DNA of 47,955 nt from Reclinomonas americana ATCC 50394 (GCA_048213135.1 PS015599.1:1-47955), one strand, 5' to 3'. Positions 1-12,078 are shown, counted from the stretch's first letter. Notes: generated from the sequence alone by a model not told the origin. Numbers and translations: made by a program.

Positions 1-253
1 AAATAGGCGCGATTTATGGAGAGAAGAAGACGAGGAAGAGGAAGGAGAGAAGTCGTGACGAGTTGAACGGAGAGGCAGCCATGTGGGAAGTAGGGTTGAA
101 TAGAGGAGGGAAGCCAGACAGGCAGTAAAGCAAACCTGCAAAGTGACCGACAACACGACATTGAAGAGCAGAGTGAGAGAATGAGAGAGAGAGAGAGAGA
201 GAGAGACGACAGAACGCTTATCGGCAAAGAGTAAACGACCACACGCGACTCAC

Positions 254-2102
254 CCAAGCACGAGTGGCCGTAATGCACGAGAAAATCGCACCCGAGAGCC
301 TTGGCAGTAAGGTCGTCAATGCAGCATGCGCCATAGGTAACGTCACCCATAATCAGCGTCTCCACTTGGCAGAATCTGCGAGAGATGGAGTGTGAGGTGC
401 CGGATGCACGAAGTTTTCTCTCACAATAGTAAGAGGCCATCACTCTGCACCTCATACCACTCCATTGTCTCGCTCTTCTTGCGCTCCGTTCACAAGTCCG
501 CACATTGCGCTCTTTGTCTCGCCCATCTTATCTCACTTCTCCGCCTTCTGTCCCTCCGGTGCACCTCATACAACTCCAACGTCTCGCGATTCGCCGTGCT
601 CTACTCACAAGCTAATACCCACACTCTTCGGTTAACGCTTTCTTTCCTCTCGGTCCTCTGTCTCCCAGTTATCTCGCCCCTCTTTGTGCTCTGCTCACAA
701 GCCTTCACCTAACGCTCTTTGCCTCGCTCGTCGCTCTCACTCTCACAGACCGTCACTCTGCACCTCATAGCACTCCATTGACTCACCTCTCCTTGTGCTC
801 TGCTCACAAGCCTTCACCTAACGCTCGTTGACTCGCTCATCGTTCTCACTCTCAAAGACCGTCACTCTGCACCTCATAGCACTCCATTGACTCGCCTCTC
901 CTTGTGCTCTGCTCACAAGCCTTCACCTAACGCTCTTTGCCTCGCTCATCGTTCTCACTCTCACAGACCGTCACTCTGCACCTCATAGCACTCCATTGAC
1001 TCGCCTCTCCTTGCGCTCTGCTCACAAGCCTTCACCTAACGCTCGTTGACTCGCTCATCGTTCTCACTCTCAAAGACCGCCACTCTGCACCTCATAGCAC
1101 TCCATTGACTGTGCTCTGCCTTCCTCTCTCACCCTTCCCCCTCTCACTCCCCCTTCCCCTGTCATCGCCCACCTCTCCAAGATATCCGCAATTGTCGTCG
1201 CATACAACAACAACCCTTCGGGAAACTGCAGCGCCACTCGCCGACACGCATCACCGGCCTCACGCAGTCGCCACACTGTCTTGTGCAACTCAAAGTTGTA
1301 GTTGGCGGGCAGTACGCTGATGCAGGCGTTCAGCTGTGTGCGCGGAGAGTGACAGGAGGGCAGGGGTGAGTGAGGGAGTGAGAGAAAGAGTGAGTGAGTG
1401 AGTGAGGGAGTGAGTGAGTGAGTGAGGGAGGGAGTGAGTGAGTGAGTGTGTGAGTGTGTATGTGAGAGTGAGTGAGTGAGGGAGTGAGTGAGTGAGTGAG
1501 TGAGTGAGTGAGTGAGTGAGTGAGTGAGTGAGTGAGGGAGAGAGAGAGAGTGTGTGTGTGAGTGAGTGAGTGTGTGAGTGAGTGAGTGAGTGAGTGAGTG
1601 NNNNNNNNNNNNNNNNNNNNGAGTGAGTGAGTGAGTGGGGGAGGGAGAGAGAGAGAGAGAATGAGAGAGAGAGTGAGTGAGTGAGTGAGTGAGAGAGTGA
1701 GAGAGAGAGTGAGTGAGTGGGTGAGAGAGAGAGAGAGAGAGAGAGTGAGTGAGTGAGTGAGTGAGTGAGAGAGTGAGAGAGAGAGTGAGTGAGTGAGTGA
1801 GTGAGTGAGTGAGTGAGCGAGAGTGAGTGAGTGAGTGAGTGAGTGAGTGAGAGAGTGAGTGAGTGAGTGTTAGTGAGAAACGTACCTCCTCATTGTGCAG
1901 AATGTCGTCGGAGATCACATTGCCCGCGCGTCCAACCACACGAGTCTTTGGTCGCACAACTGCATGTGTGCGTGAGAGAGTGAGAGTGTGTGTGTGCGTG
2001 TGTGTGTGTGTGTGTGAGAGTGAGAGAGACAGTACCAATGGCGGAGGGTGCGACTGTTGTCGAGGAAGAGTCGCCCTGGTGACACAGAAAGTCAATCAAC
2101 AT
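254..2102 (-). CDS. DPH1: Diphthamide synthesis subunit DPH1 (partial, 3' end off window)
   Basis: DPH1 is part of the radical [4Fe-4S] enzyme that starts diphthamide synthesis on histidine of elongation factor 2 in the cytosol. Exons are 2036-2102, 1886-1959, 1173-1333 and 254-375, and the phases agree (141 codons in the window). The family signature is clear: [16 protein letters not shown], then [22 protein letters not shown], then [13 protein letters not shown], which holds a cluster-ligand cysteine, then [10 protein letters not shown]. The gene continues past the left edge, so the later two thirds are missing. I chose the ATG at 2102; an in-frame ATG at 2219 is the alternative, and the first exon is the least certain part. 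Introns 2 and 3 are swollen by repeats, including a 20-N gap. The gene ahead on the same strand stops only 168 bp upstream. Confidence 0.9.
425..1112. repeat. 109-bp minisatellite in DPH1 intron 3
   Basis: A pyrimidine-rich unit (on the plus strand) repeats with a period of exactly 109 bp. Equivalent points fall at 753, 862, 971 and 1080. The copies from 753 onward are nearly identical. Older, more diverged copies extend left to about 425. The array lies inside the intron between DPH1 exons 1173-1333 and 254-375 and carries no supported reading frame. Confidence 0.9.
1374..1868. repeat. TGAG/GA microsatellite array with N-gap in DPH1 intron 2
   Basis: An almost uninterrupted array of GAGT units mixed with (GA)n fills the intron between DPH1 exons 1886-1959 and 1173-1333. 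Twenty Ns at 1601-1620 mark an assembly gap of unknown true size. A long minus-strand frame reading Ser-Leu-Thr-His runs across it, but this is only the repeat being translated. Confidence 0.9.
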
Positions 2103-2269
2103 GCATTCACAACTTGAAAAGCATTGCACATACCTCTGAGGGCAACGTGCTGCACGATCCACACTTGCTCGCTTCGTCACTGCTCTCACACATTCTTTCA
2201 ATCGATGCAATAGGGACACAACGAGAGGACAAGGAGACTCTCTGGCGATTGCCCTTCACTCGATCCACT

Positions 2270-5200
2270 TCATATCTTCAGCCCCGACGTGCAGTCGCCA
2301 CTCGTCGCACACGCGGTCGCCGTCGACGTGGCCACCACGCCACTCTTTGGCACACACTGTCTGGTCGACGCTGTGAATGTCCACGAGCCACAGGCGGTCA
2401 ACTGCGAGCACCACAGTGAGCATGCTTGAGAACCGGTTGTCGTCTTGATGGCCCACTTGAGATCGCCACCGGGCCGATCTGCACGCCAACAAGCCACATC
2501 AGTCTCAAATCTCTCTCTCATCTCTTTTCTCTCCGAGAGGACTCACCCGTGCTCGTCTGGAAGCCGCTGCTGTCGTACGCAGCCACACTCGTCTTGCGTC
2601 CCGACACCAAGCAGAAATGCGTGCCGCACACATTGCTGGTCTCGACATTGGCGGCCGCCGCTGGCACGGTGCTCTGCATGCAACGAGAAGATGAGACACC
2701 CTGCCTCTCGCAAACCCCTTCTTCAATCACCGATCACATGCCTTCAGCGTGCACACACTCACGCCATACGTGTTCGATGCCGCCGCAGCATCCAGGAAAG
2801 TCCACGATCGGCACAGCGAAAACCGATCGCACAAATCGCAGCATCCGACTTCGCTTGCAACGGCAGACATCACGGCGAGGATCGTGCCACCAGGTCGATC
2901 CACTGCCTCGAATTGGCACACTTCCAACGCCGCTGCTCGGTGTTACAGAGAATGAGATGGCAAACGACGATGAACACCAGAAATTACAAACAGCGCAACG
3001 AGCGACAGTTCCATTCTGCACTGTTGAACAACCTGCGTTCATTGCTGCATACACGCCCATGCCAAGTCAGCACAACTTACTTCAGCGCAGTGCATGTCGA
3101 CTGTCACGAGAGTACCCCAACGCAGCCAACGGCGCCAACAACGTCAGATAATGGCTTGAACGAAACGCAATATCTCTTCTCTTTGATGTAGACAGATGCG
3201 AATGAATCACATTCTGATTTCGCTGCTCTGTCCACGACTCTACGTTCTTCATCCATCGCTCGACTCCTTGCAGATGCGATTCTTGGATCAGTTGCCTGCC
3301 CGTAATACCAGACCCATGCCCTTCTCATGTCATCCTAAATCTATCTCTCTCTTTTCTTCTCCCTCCTCTCTCTCTCCCTCCCTCCCTCCCTCCCTTACTC
3401 CTAACTACCATTGCTTGTACCAGCGGTCCTCAATCCCTCACTCTCCACACTTCAGTCTGAATATCTCTCGGATTGTCACCCCGTATCCGCCTTCTCTTCT
3501 CCTTAGTCCACCCCTTGCCCTCCCACCTCCCTCCTCTCTCCCTCCCTGTCCCCACCCACGCACCGTAGACAATTGTGAACTGCTTGGTGTACGTCAGCGT
3601 CCCGTCGCTCACTTGCACAAACACTTGCAGTCGCCGACTCAGTGGTGGAGCCACCGAGATGGTCAACTGATTGCCGCCCACGATGCTGAACAGAGCTGCA
3701 TGCACGCCACCCACGATGCTGAATGTCGGCGACTGTCCCGTGTTGAGATCCACCATGCTCAGGGTGCCCACGGTGAAGGGCACCGTCGCACTCGAGTACG
3801 TCTGCGGTCCCGACAGCAGAATGTCGCTCGGACCAACACTCCCTGCACACCTTAATCGTTTAGCTGACACACGCATACACACTCATTCACACACATGCTT
3901 GCATGCACACAGACATACTTACACAGAGAGGGAGAGGGGAGAGAGTGTGAGAGAGAAACAGCGAGAGAGAGAGAGAAGAACATCATGAAAGAAAACAAGC
4001 ACAGCTCTAGATCTCCACACACAAAAAAAACAAACGACGGCTGAATACTCCCTGCGCTCTTTCTTCCCTTAATCCTCACCAATGGCGAATGCCGACACCG
4101 CCAGATATGTCTTGGTTGGCGCCCATCGTACGCACAGCTCGTATGTGCCTGCTGCAGTACCCGCTGCTCCCATCGTCAGCGTGATGCTGGTCGCGCTGCC
4201 GAATGCACTGCTGACAGTGGTGCTGGCTACGGCCGTTGGCGGTGTCGTGGCGCCACAAAGGGGAGTGCCAAGCACATAGGCAGATGCATCAGCTGAGTTA
4301 TTCACCAGCGCGGTTCCCGTCAGCGTGACAAGCTGGCCAGCCAGTGCCGACACAAATGTAGCCGACAGCGATGTCACAGTCGGTGCTGCATGCAAGGCAA
4401 TCAGCAACATCACGCATCACAACATCACACACAATCAAAATTGCATGCAACCAGCAATGTTGAGGGTCTGATCGAATGACATCACGGGATTGCCATTGTC
4501 GGTCGTGCGCACAACCACCACCAACGATGCCGTCACACCCGCATTCACAAACTGCAGCTGGTTGCCAGATACAATCGTCACCGATGCGCTGCTGGCACCA
4601 CCCACCACCGAATACGTGAACGATTGCTGCGCGTCGACATCGCTCGTGTTCATCGTGCCGATCGCCAGTCCCGCCGTGCTGGGCGGAATGTACGAGCTCG
4701 CACTCAGTGTCACCGCCGTCGGTGCATTGTTCACTGTGGTGGGAGACAAAATCAACAACCACGTCGAGAAACACACAACAGTCTCAATCAATTATCAACT
4801 CACCCGACGTCACACTGAACGACTTGTCGACAAACATGGGCGGCGTGCCATTGTCGAACGAGCGGATCGTGACAGCCAAAGGACTGCCAGACTGTCCCGC
4901 CGACGTGATCTGCAACTGTGCGCCTCCTCCGCCCAGGGAGAAGACGCCGCTGTTCGCGCCGCCGGTGACCGCGTACGTGTACGTCTGGCTCCCATCACTG
5001 TCCGTCGTGCTCATCGTACACACGGACATGTTGGCCGTCGACGGGGCGACATAGGTGGCAGAGCAGACTATGTCACTCGGCGTCGAGTTGGAGGTGGTGA
5101 ACGACAGGGTAGAGCCGGTGAGAGTACTGGGTACGGTGGAGGTGGAGATGGCACGGAAGAAGTACGTCGAATTGGCGGCAAGGGAAGTCAAAGAGGCGGT

Positions 5201-6129
5201 CAGGGCGGTGCTGGAAACGACGCCAGAGGTGGCCGGGGTGGCGGAGACGGTGGAGGAGCCGATGGTGAGTCGACGAATGGTGAAGTTTTTGAAATCTGCG
5301 AGCCTCAGACTTGAGCATCGCGGCAGTCATACCATCTGCTACCGATCGACCTCGTACCTGCAATGTACAGTGTGGATGTTGCCGCATCATACGCCATGTA
5401 ATGCTGGAAACGAGAGTATGAGACCTACTGCACATCGTAAATACGCGACAATAGAGGGAGCGAACCGGCCAATAGAATCGAGCAGAAGCAAGGGGGCTTC
5501 CATCGGCAGAGCCAGTGACTCCCACAGCACCGGCGATCGTTGTTACTGCACCCGTGCTGACGACGATTTGGCGAATCGTATTGTTCCAGAGCTATGAATG
5601 AAACATATTAACATCGAGCCGATGATGAAGTGCACACACCGACCTCGCGTGCAAGGACTGCACACGCAACATCTGCAACGTAAAGAACACCACGACCTTG
5701 ATCCAGTTGGATGCCAACAGGCTGATTGAATCGAGCCACAGTGCCAGTAGCATCTGTCCACCCTACAGTTCCAGTCATCGAGCCCGCCAAAGTCGACGTC
5801 GTCATCGCCAGCATGTCGATCACACGAATGTTGTGCCGACTCCTATCAACTGCACATATCAAAGAGCTTAGGATCCTCAGCTCGGCTATCTCGCTTTCTG
5901 TCTCTCAAACATAGAGGTTGAGAGAGAGAGAGACAAGCCACAATCATCACAAGTAAGTGACAAGCAAGTGCGTGTGTATGTGCGAGTGGGTGAGTGAGTG
6001 GGTGAGTGCGAAAGTAATATAGCAAGGTGAGTGAGAGAGATGGAGAGAGTGAGCGTGCAAGTGCGTAAGTGTGTGTGTGCACAAATCAAAACGAGACAGC
6101 ATACAGTCGCATCCTCTCGCAGTCACTCT

Positions 6130-6200
<71 letters not shown>

Positions 6201-7530
6201 AACCAACATACAGCCGATTCGCAGCCGTGTCCAAAGCCACGCCAGCAGGCCCAGCAAACTGTGCTATTGTTGCACATGCTCCGTCAACTGCATTTGACGA
6301 GCCAATCGTACCGCAATATGTGGTGGTTTCGCCTCCGTATGTAACCTGCGGGGATAAAATCTGAGCAGAGTGTCGCACAAACTGAGCTCACGCACATACA
6401 CACACCTTTCTTACAGCCACGTTATTGTAGTCACCAACATACACTGCTGCGTTCGAAGAATCAACCACAATGCCGTGTGGATTGTTGAACCTTGCACTCG
6501 ATCCGCTGCCATTCGCAGTGCCAGTTGACCCGTTGCCAGCCAGAGTTGACACAGAGCCCGAAGGAGTGCCGACGCGGACTGCGTGATTTCCCTGCAGTGC
6601 ATCGCGAGATGAGAGATCGGCCGCACTATTAAATCAGCTGCTACCTGGGGTACATGTACGCAACACCAACAATGTACATGTATCCGGTGGTCAAGTCGAT
6701 CGCTATTCCAGTGGGCCCACTGAAACGCGCGGCCGCACCGATCCCGTCAACCAAGCCCGCAACTCCTGCGGTTCCCAGAAACGTCGAAGTCGCACCGCTA
6801 CTCGTCACTCGCCGAATCGTGTGATTGCTACAATCGCACACAAATGCAACTCCTGAGGCATCAAACGCGATGCTCTGCAAGTCGACAGCGCTGTGAGTTG
6901 CGGACGCCAACGTCAACTCTCAGTGCGAGACAAACCGTCGGATTGTAAAAACGAGCGGCACTGCCGGTGCCATCCGTCGAACCCTGCATGCCGGCCGAGC
7001 CCAACCACGTCGACACGGCTGGAGTGACACCCAATGCAGCCGTCGTCGGCGCCCACTCAAATGAGTTGGTCATTGTCGACGCGGCCACTGAGTTGCCCAC
7101 AACGGCATTCAATGTCACCGACGACGTCGTAACAGCGCTGGTCGCAAGGGTGGCCAGTGACTGGGTGGCTGCAACACGTTAAGGAAGGAGAATTCAGCAG
7201 CAGGTGGAGAACAGGGGTAGAAGAGGACAAGAGGGGGGAAGCGGGGAATGGGGCAAGGGGGGAGTGGTGAAGAAGAGAAGCGAGGAAGAGGGGAAGAGGG
7301 GGGAGGAGTGAGGAGTAGATGTCAAAGATTGAGAAGTGGATTAAGGATTGACAAGGAAGAACAGGAGGCGGAGGACATCAAGTGGAGCACAGAAAGAGGG
7401 AGAGATGTTGCTTACCTGAGGAAGAGACGGCAGAAGGGGAAGAAGAAGAAGGAGAAGAAGAAGAAGAGAAAGAAGACGGGGAGGAAAAGACGAAAGGGAA
7501 CAGGAAGATGAAGCACGTGAAGAAGGGAGG

Positions 7531-7608
<78 letters not shown>

Positions 7609-10224
7609 TACGTACGTACGTACGTACGTACGTACGTACTACGTACGTACGTAGTACGTACGTACGTACGTACGTACGTACGGTACGACGACGACGGTAC
7701 GTACGTACGTACGTACGTACGTACGTACGTACGTACGNNNNNNNNNNNNNNNNNNNNGAGAGAGAGAGAGAGACAGAGACTGTGCGATTTTCACACTGCC
7801 TCACCTGTAATAATGGTGAACGACTTGTCGAAGAACAGCGGCGGCGATCCATTATCTGTCGACCGAATTGTCACCGCCAGCGAGCTGCCTGCCTGCCCTG
7901 CCGCCGCAATCACCAGCAACTGTCCGCTGATCGAAAACACCGCGCTGTTGGCGCCGCCGACGATCGAGTAGGTGAACGACTGGCCCGCATTCGTGTCCGT
8001 CGTCTGCAGCGCACATACGACTTGATTCGCCACCGACGGCGACACGTACGTCGTCGACGAGCAGCTGATATCAGTCGGAGCCACATTGGCCACAGTGGAA
8101 AAGGACACAGTGGCACCGTTGACGGTGCTGGGTGTGGAAGTGACGCCGACGGCGCGATAGTAGTACGTCCAGTTGCTGGCCAGGCCAGTTAGTGAGGCGG
8201 TGATGGAGGTCGCGAGGGAGCCAGTGGCGGTCGCAGGCGTGGCCGACACCGATTGCGATGCGAGCGAGAGGCGACGGATGGTATGATTGGAGAAATCGGC
8301 AACCAGCACAGATGCCGTCGAGGCATCAAAAACAACATAAACCGGCGAGTTAAAGCGTGCCACCGCAAGTGCGCTGCCATTGGCTGATCCGCTCATGCCC
8401 GCCACGCCGCCAATCGTCGATACTGACGAGTCTGACAATTGGAGTTGACGCACGGTGTTGTTGGCAGACTGCGGGGGCGCGAGATAAGAAACTTGCAACG
8501 AGACTCTCCAGTGTGAAGAACATACTCAACATCGGCAACATAGATGACGTTGTTTCCAGAGTCATACGCCAGTCCGAGCGGTGTATTGAAGCGAGCAGCG
8601 GTTCCTGGTGCGCATCGATCAGCACTGCACACGAGACAATCAACAGGGTTGTGTTCGAAGAACTCACCGGTGGCATCCGTGGATCCAGATGCACCGCTGG
8701 TCGAACCCGCCACTGTCGTCACCGTCATCGCCACTGTGTTTATGGCTCGGATGGAGTTGTTATTGCGGTCAGCTGCACGCACACAAGCAGGATTGGAGGA
8801 TGAGAATGGGAGGAAGGACAACTCTCTCCCGCACAGCACTCACCAGCATACAGCGTGGTTCCAACGAGAAGCACGCCATTGGGACCACCGAATAGCGCCG
8901 TCCCTGCACACGTGCCATCGGCAGTGCCACTCACGCCCGCGGAGCCACAAAAGGTCGTCACCGCACCGGCATAGGTCACTCGCCGAATCGTTTTGTTGTT
9001 CCAGTCGCCCACATACACCACTTGGTTCGTGGAATCCACCGCGACTCCGGAGGGCTGATTGAAGGAGGCTGCTGCACCCGTGCCATTGGCACTCCCCGCC
9101 GCTCCACTGCCCGCCAACGTGGTGACCACAGCTGCTGCAGTGACAGCACGCACAGCGTGGTTATACATCTGGACGAGAGACCACACCACAGAGTCAGAAG
9201 AATGCAAAACTCATGCATTATCATCGCACTCACATCGGCGACATAGATGGTTCCCGTGGTTTGGTCGATGGCGAGACCGGCAACACTGTGAGAGTGCTGG
9301 ATGAGGGGAGAGAGCGAGAGAAAGGAAAAGAGCGAAAGAGCGGAGAGAGAGAGAGCGCGCACTTTCCAAACTGCGCTGCCACTCCTGTGCCATCCACGAG
9401 ACCGCATGTGCCTCCAGCAAAGGTGGTCACGGTGGCCGCAGGTGTGACGCATCGAATGCGACAGTTGCTTCCATCATCGCGCGCATGCACATGAGTGAGA
9501 GAAGGACAAAAGAAGAGTGTGCATGACAAACCCGTAATCGCCCACGAAAACGTTGCCTGTGGCGTCAAAGGCCAGTCCCTGTGGAGAGAGCATACACGCA
9601 CTGCATCAGCGAAAGGGTACAGCAGGGTAACCTTTCGCGCACAAACCATTGGCGTGTTGAACAATGCGCTTGCTCCAACACCATCCGTTGTTCCCGAGGT
9701 GCCTGTCGTGCCCACAAAGGTGGCGACAGTGGGGGAGGACACACCAATGGCAGCCGAGTAAGGAGACCACTCAAAGGAGTTGGTGGTGCCTCCAGCGACA
9801 TTGTTGGGATTGACCCAGGCATTGAGTGTGACGGACGTGCCAATGATGCTGTTGGCGACGGCGGTGGTCACTGTCTGGGCGTCTGCTTCGGTGAAAAAGG
9901 CATGGCAGCACGATGTAAGGAGGCGGTGCAGTTGCATCGTACAAAATAAATTCGAATGTGGCAAGCGCTGCGCAGCGCAGCGCGTGGGGAACAAAAAAAT
10001 ACTCAGTTTGAGCAAGAAAAAGAGACCCAGAATAATGGAGCGCAGCGCGGGGCAGTGTAGAGAGACGGAACAGAGAGAGAGAGAGACAGGTGAGGAAACA
10101 TACTCACTGCCGCAGCACTGTATCTGTGTGCAACAGTTTTGCGTGCCACTCAACATGTCGTGACAGCCAGCGCCAGGACGAGCACGTGGACGATGAGCGT
10201 GACGCTGAAGAGGAGCACGCGCAT
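2270..10224 (-). CDS. Large secreted protein: FN3-like domains with inserted NHL propellers, cadherin-like, IPT-like and PAN modules
   Basis: Twenty-four exons close to 1,554 codons plus stop; phases agree throughout. Exon 1 (10165-10224) encodes a signal peptide (MRVLLFSVTLIVHVLVLALA). Later exons include 9647-9882, 9532-9578, 9363-9467, 9234-9285, 8844-9168, 8668-8772, 8531-8604, 7805-8468, 6936-7168, 6671-6874, 6406-6591, 6204-6345, 5671-5849, 5466-5591, 5358-5403, 4804-5295, 4452-4733, 4080-4385, 3564-3842, 2763-2932, 2547-2673 and 2270-2478. Approximate domain order: FN3-like first half (26-104), six NHL repeats (105-400), FN3-like second half (to 450), cadherin-like (460-560), the same set again (562-1098), cadherin-like, IPT/TIG-like (1192-1293), cadherin-like, two Cys-rich PAN/apple domains each carrying DRPGG. 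No membrane segment was seen near the C-terminus, so it is probably secreted. The exact substrate or partner is unknown. Least certain are the first two introns, the 16-nt exon 2, and intron 2933-3563, which may hide an extra exon. Confidence 0.85.
7200..7804. repeat. Purine tract, (GA)n and (ACGT)n array with N-gap, in an intron of the NHL gene
   Basis: This intron (7169/7170-7804 region, between exons 7805-8468 and 6936-7168) is first purine-rich, then (GA)n at about 7533-7605, then a TACG/ACGT array at about 7608-7737, then 20 Ns (7738-7757), then (GA)n again. ACGT repeats are self-complementary, which fits the assembly break. No exon is seen in it. Confidence 0.9.
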
Positions 10225-10667
10225 AATGACAGAGTGCGTGAAACGGCGTGGGAACTGCTTTTTGGCGCCAAATCATTCCGTTCCAATCAACGGGCATTTT
10301 CAATTTCGTTGTTTAGTTGTGGTGCGTGCGGCCCTCTCTTTGCTCACACTCAGAGTGGAGTTGTCTGTAGAGGAGAGCGCGTGCGTCTTTGTGCAACGTG
10401 AGCGCGATTGTGTGTGAGTGAGTGAATGCACGCAAGTAGTCGTTGCAAAAAGACGCGTGCCATTTCACACTCTCTAACACACACACACGCTCTCTCTCTG
10501 TGTGTGTGTGTGTGTGTGTCTGCTCATGTGCGCGTGTGTGTGTGTGTGAGAGAGAGAGGCAGACAGAGAGAGATTCGCATTTGAGTGGGTGTTGGTCGCA
10601 TTCGCGCTGACTCACACTCACTTTGTTGTTTGCTTGTTTGCTTGTTTGCAGAGCTCGTTTGTGTTCC
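10225..10667. promoter_or_regulatory. Divergent intergenic region with GT/GA repeats
   Basis: These 443 bp separate the starts of the NHL-protein gene (-) and the 245-aa gene (+), so both promoters must lie here if the starts are right. It contains (GT)n near 10500-10545 and mixed GA/CA runs. I see no ORF or RNA gene and no unambiguous core promoter motif. Confidence 0.5.
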
Positions 10668-10973
10668 ATGACGACGCCTACTACGCAAAAGGAGATCTAC
10701 ACGTATGATGTTGCGTTGTGTAAAGGGAGGGAGGGAGGGAAAGAGGGAAAGAGAGGAGGGAGATGAGTGACTGAGAAGAGAGAGGTGAGAGTGTTTTGTG
10801 TCTCTCACTCTTCTCTGTCTCTCTCTTTCTCTCTGTGTGAGTTCTGTCTCTCTCTCTCTCTCTCTGTGAGTGTGCTTGTGTATGTGTGTGTGTCTGTGTG
10901 AGAAAGTGTGGGAGATAATAACTTTGCGTGCATGTGTGCTTGTGCGCGTGTTTGTGAGAGTGACACACACACG

Positions 10974-11011
<38 letters not shown>

Positions 11012-12078
11012 ATGAGTGCGTCTGTTTGTGAGAGTGTGTGTCTGTGGCCTCTCTTGTCTCTCGCTATGCGTGTCTCTGTCTGTCTCTCTCTTACTGTTGT
11101 CTCTGTGTCTCTGTCTCTCTCTTTCTCTCTCTCTCAGTGTGTGAGTGTCTGCCTCTCTCTCTGTGTCTCACTGTCTCTTTCTGTGTTGTCTCTTTGTGTG
11201 CGCATGTGTGTGTGTGCGATGGGGTGAATGAGCGCGACTGTGTTTGTGTGAGTGTGTGCGTGTGGGAGTGTGCGTGTCTGTTGCTCNNNNNNNNNNNNNN
11301 NNNNNNATCGTCGCCTGCTGGTGCAGGCGAGGTGCGTCTCATGTCGCCGTCGGAGTGGAGGCGGCAAGTGGAGGATGAGATCACGCACAATCGCGCGGTG
11401 GCCACGGTGCGGCGAGCGTATGGAAAGAAGCAGAAGCTGGAGCGCATTCTCCGCGGACGGCATCCCGAGGGCGTGCTCAGTTGCGCAGCCGCAGCGGACT
11501 CACTGTACTCGTTACAGCGCATCTGACTTTTGTGCCACAATGCAGCGGGCGAGGCTCCAGTGGAGGATGCAGCGCAGGCGCCGTTGTACCGCGACGAGGC
11601 CGAGCGGCGAGTGCAGGAGCAGGCAATGCTGGCGGCGCGTGCGGGTGTGCGACGGGAATTCATTGCGCGCAATCGCTCCTCGGTGCAGGGCACGTTGACA
11701 CTGACGCGTAACATTGCGGATGAGGGTCCGTCGTCGCCGCTGGGTGCGCCACCCGCCGACGCCAACCCGCACAACCTCTACGATGCCGGGTTCAAGCTGT
11801 TCCAGTCGCGGCGACGACCGTCACTACCGCCACCGCCCTCCACGTTCACACTGCAGCAAATGGCCGTCGATGCCTTCTCCGAGCGCGTACACAACCCGCG
11901 TCGCGAGGCCAAGCTGGTGTCGCTGCAGACGCGCGGTCGCGATTTCAACCCCGTCACCGGCGGTCCGCTGCCGTACACAGCCTCGCCGCCGCCGTACGAC
12001 TACAGTCGCACCGATGCTGCGGGACCTGCATCGCCTGTGCGGAGACCAAGCGTCGGCATTGTGCCCGGCCTGATGTGA
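10668..12078 (+). CDS. Conserved-looking hypothetical protein, 245 aa
   Basis: Not recognised. Three exons (10668-10719, 11327-11479, 11546-12078) join in phase to 245 codons plus stop. The start MTTPTTQKEIYTYD is chosen because it is the only ATG that splices in phase into the next exon. The middle is a basic, Arg/Glu-rich helix-prone stretch (MSPSEWRRQVEDEI onward). The C-terminal third carries YDAGFKLFQSRRRPS, a run of prolines and RGRDFNPVTGG, the kind of short conserved motif seen in small cytoskeletal or axonemal proteins, although I cannot assign a family. No signal peptide or membrane segment. Intron 1 is a large GT/TC microsatellite with a 20-N gap, so an unseen exon in the gap remains possible. 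It stops 80 bp before the next plus-strand gene. Confidence 0.65.
10720..11326. repeat. GT/TC microsatellite intron with 20-N gap
   Basis: The first intron of the 245-aa gene. It is a patchwork of (TC)n, (GT)n and GTGA runs, with Ns at 11287-11306 just before the acceptor. Several long frames cross it, all of them translated repeat. Confidence 0.85.

Noticed and set aside
1070-2095. A 341-codon minus-strand frame rich in Ser-Leu-Thr-His
   Set aside because: It is the TGAG microsatellite read through DPH1 intron 2; only its two ends overlap true DPH1 exons.
9961-9990. GCGC-rich palindrome in an intron of the NHL gene
   Set aside because: It can form a small hairpin, but it is short, isolated and has no sign of function.
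9230-10303. A 357-codon minus-strand open frame
   Set aside because: It runs through several introns of the NHL-protein gene in mixed frames; only parts of it are exon.
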